Shown: positions 26,438 through 26,448 of the stretch, piece by piece
Layout: every line of letters starts with the position of its first letter
Numbering within the stretch: position 1 is the stretch's first letter
Assembly: GCA_003427395.1 (NCBI GenBank)
Contig: BFEA01000267.1
Span: forward strand, 423,328-449,775
Direction: 5' to 3'
DNA: 26,448 nt
Source of the DNA: Chara braunii
Taxonomy: Eukaryota > Streptophyta > Charophyceae > Charales > Characeae
Notes under the pieces: generated by a model
Seen by the model: the letters and a program-made list of their open reading frames with translations, nothing else
Told to the model about the DNA's origin: nothing
Database searches by the model: none
Program-made: the position numbers and the translations under genes

Positions 26438-26448
26438 TTTGTTCGCAG

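Overview
This is a gene-poor, repeat-rich nuclear window from a eukaryote, most likely a green plant or streptophyte alga. Three observations point there. One complete gene encodes a plant-style receptor-like kinase. Its upstream region carries an interstitial TTTAGGG-type (telo-box) tract. The rest is mobile-element debris, microsatellites and poly(A) tails. A charophyte such as Chara would fit the density of transposon remains, but that is a guess and no marker here proves it. There is no sign of prokaryotic organisation.

Layout. 1-2500 is intergenic and mostly unrecognised (GC-rich start, short repeats, one stem-loop). About 2960-9675 is a decayed non-LTR retrotransposon (LINE, L1-like) with ORF1, an ORF2 encoding an AP-type endonuclease and a reverse transcriptase, a 3' region with two stem-loops, and a poly(A) tail. 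About 10135-11672 holds a second, unrecognised repeat element with 61-bp tandem repeats and a broken gag-like ORF. A diverged relative of it lies at about 21873-23150. 11689-12656 is an assembly artefact: a Nextera mate-pair junction adapter, a 95-bp exact copy of the LINE, and an 835-bp gap.

12657-17130 is packed with small inverted-repeat elements: a 438-bp MITE with perfect 25-bp TIRs and TAA on both sides, an inverted-repeat element at 13911-14290, a 111-bp hairpin at 14857-14967, and inverted minisatellite arms at 16731-17127. 17240-20094 (minus strand) is the receptor-like kinase: signal anchor, six-bladed beta-propeller ectodomain, transmembrane segment and kinase domain, with a short intron or frameshift inside the kinase domain. 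20095-26448 is again intergenic, with a 140-bp tandem duplication, long CT, GA and TG tracts, a possible tRNA-derived SINE, two members of a 166-168-bp foldback family, and a 56-bp tandem duplication bounded by inverted repeats.

Only the kinase looks like a functional host gene. It would act alone as a plasma-membrane receptor; nothing beside it forms a pathway with it. The LINE is not functional: it has many in-frame stops, a frameshift and a lost endonuclease catalytic Asp. Where its stops can be matched to family motifs they fall on Trp codons. I found no convincing new multi-gene system. The best leads are the unrecognised gag-like repeat family and the cluster of inverted-repeat elements.
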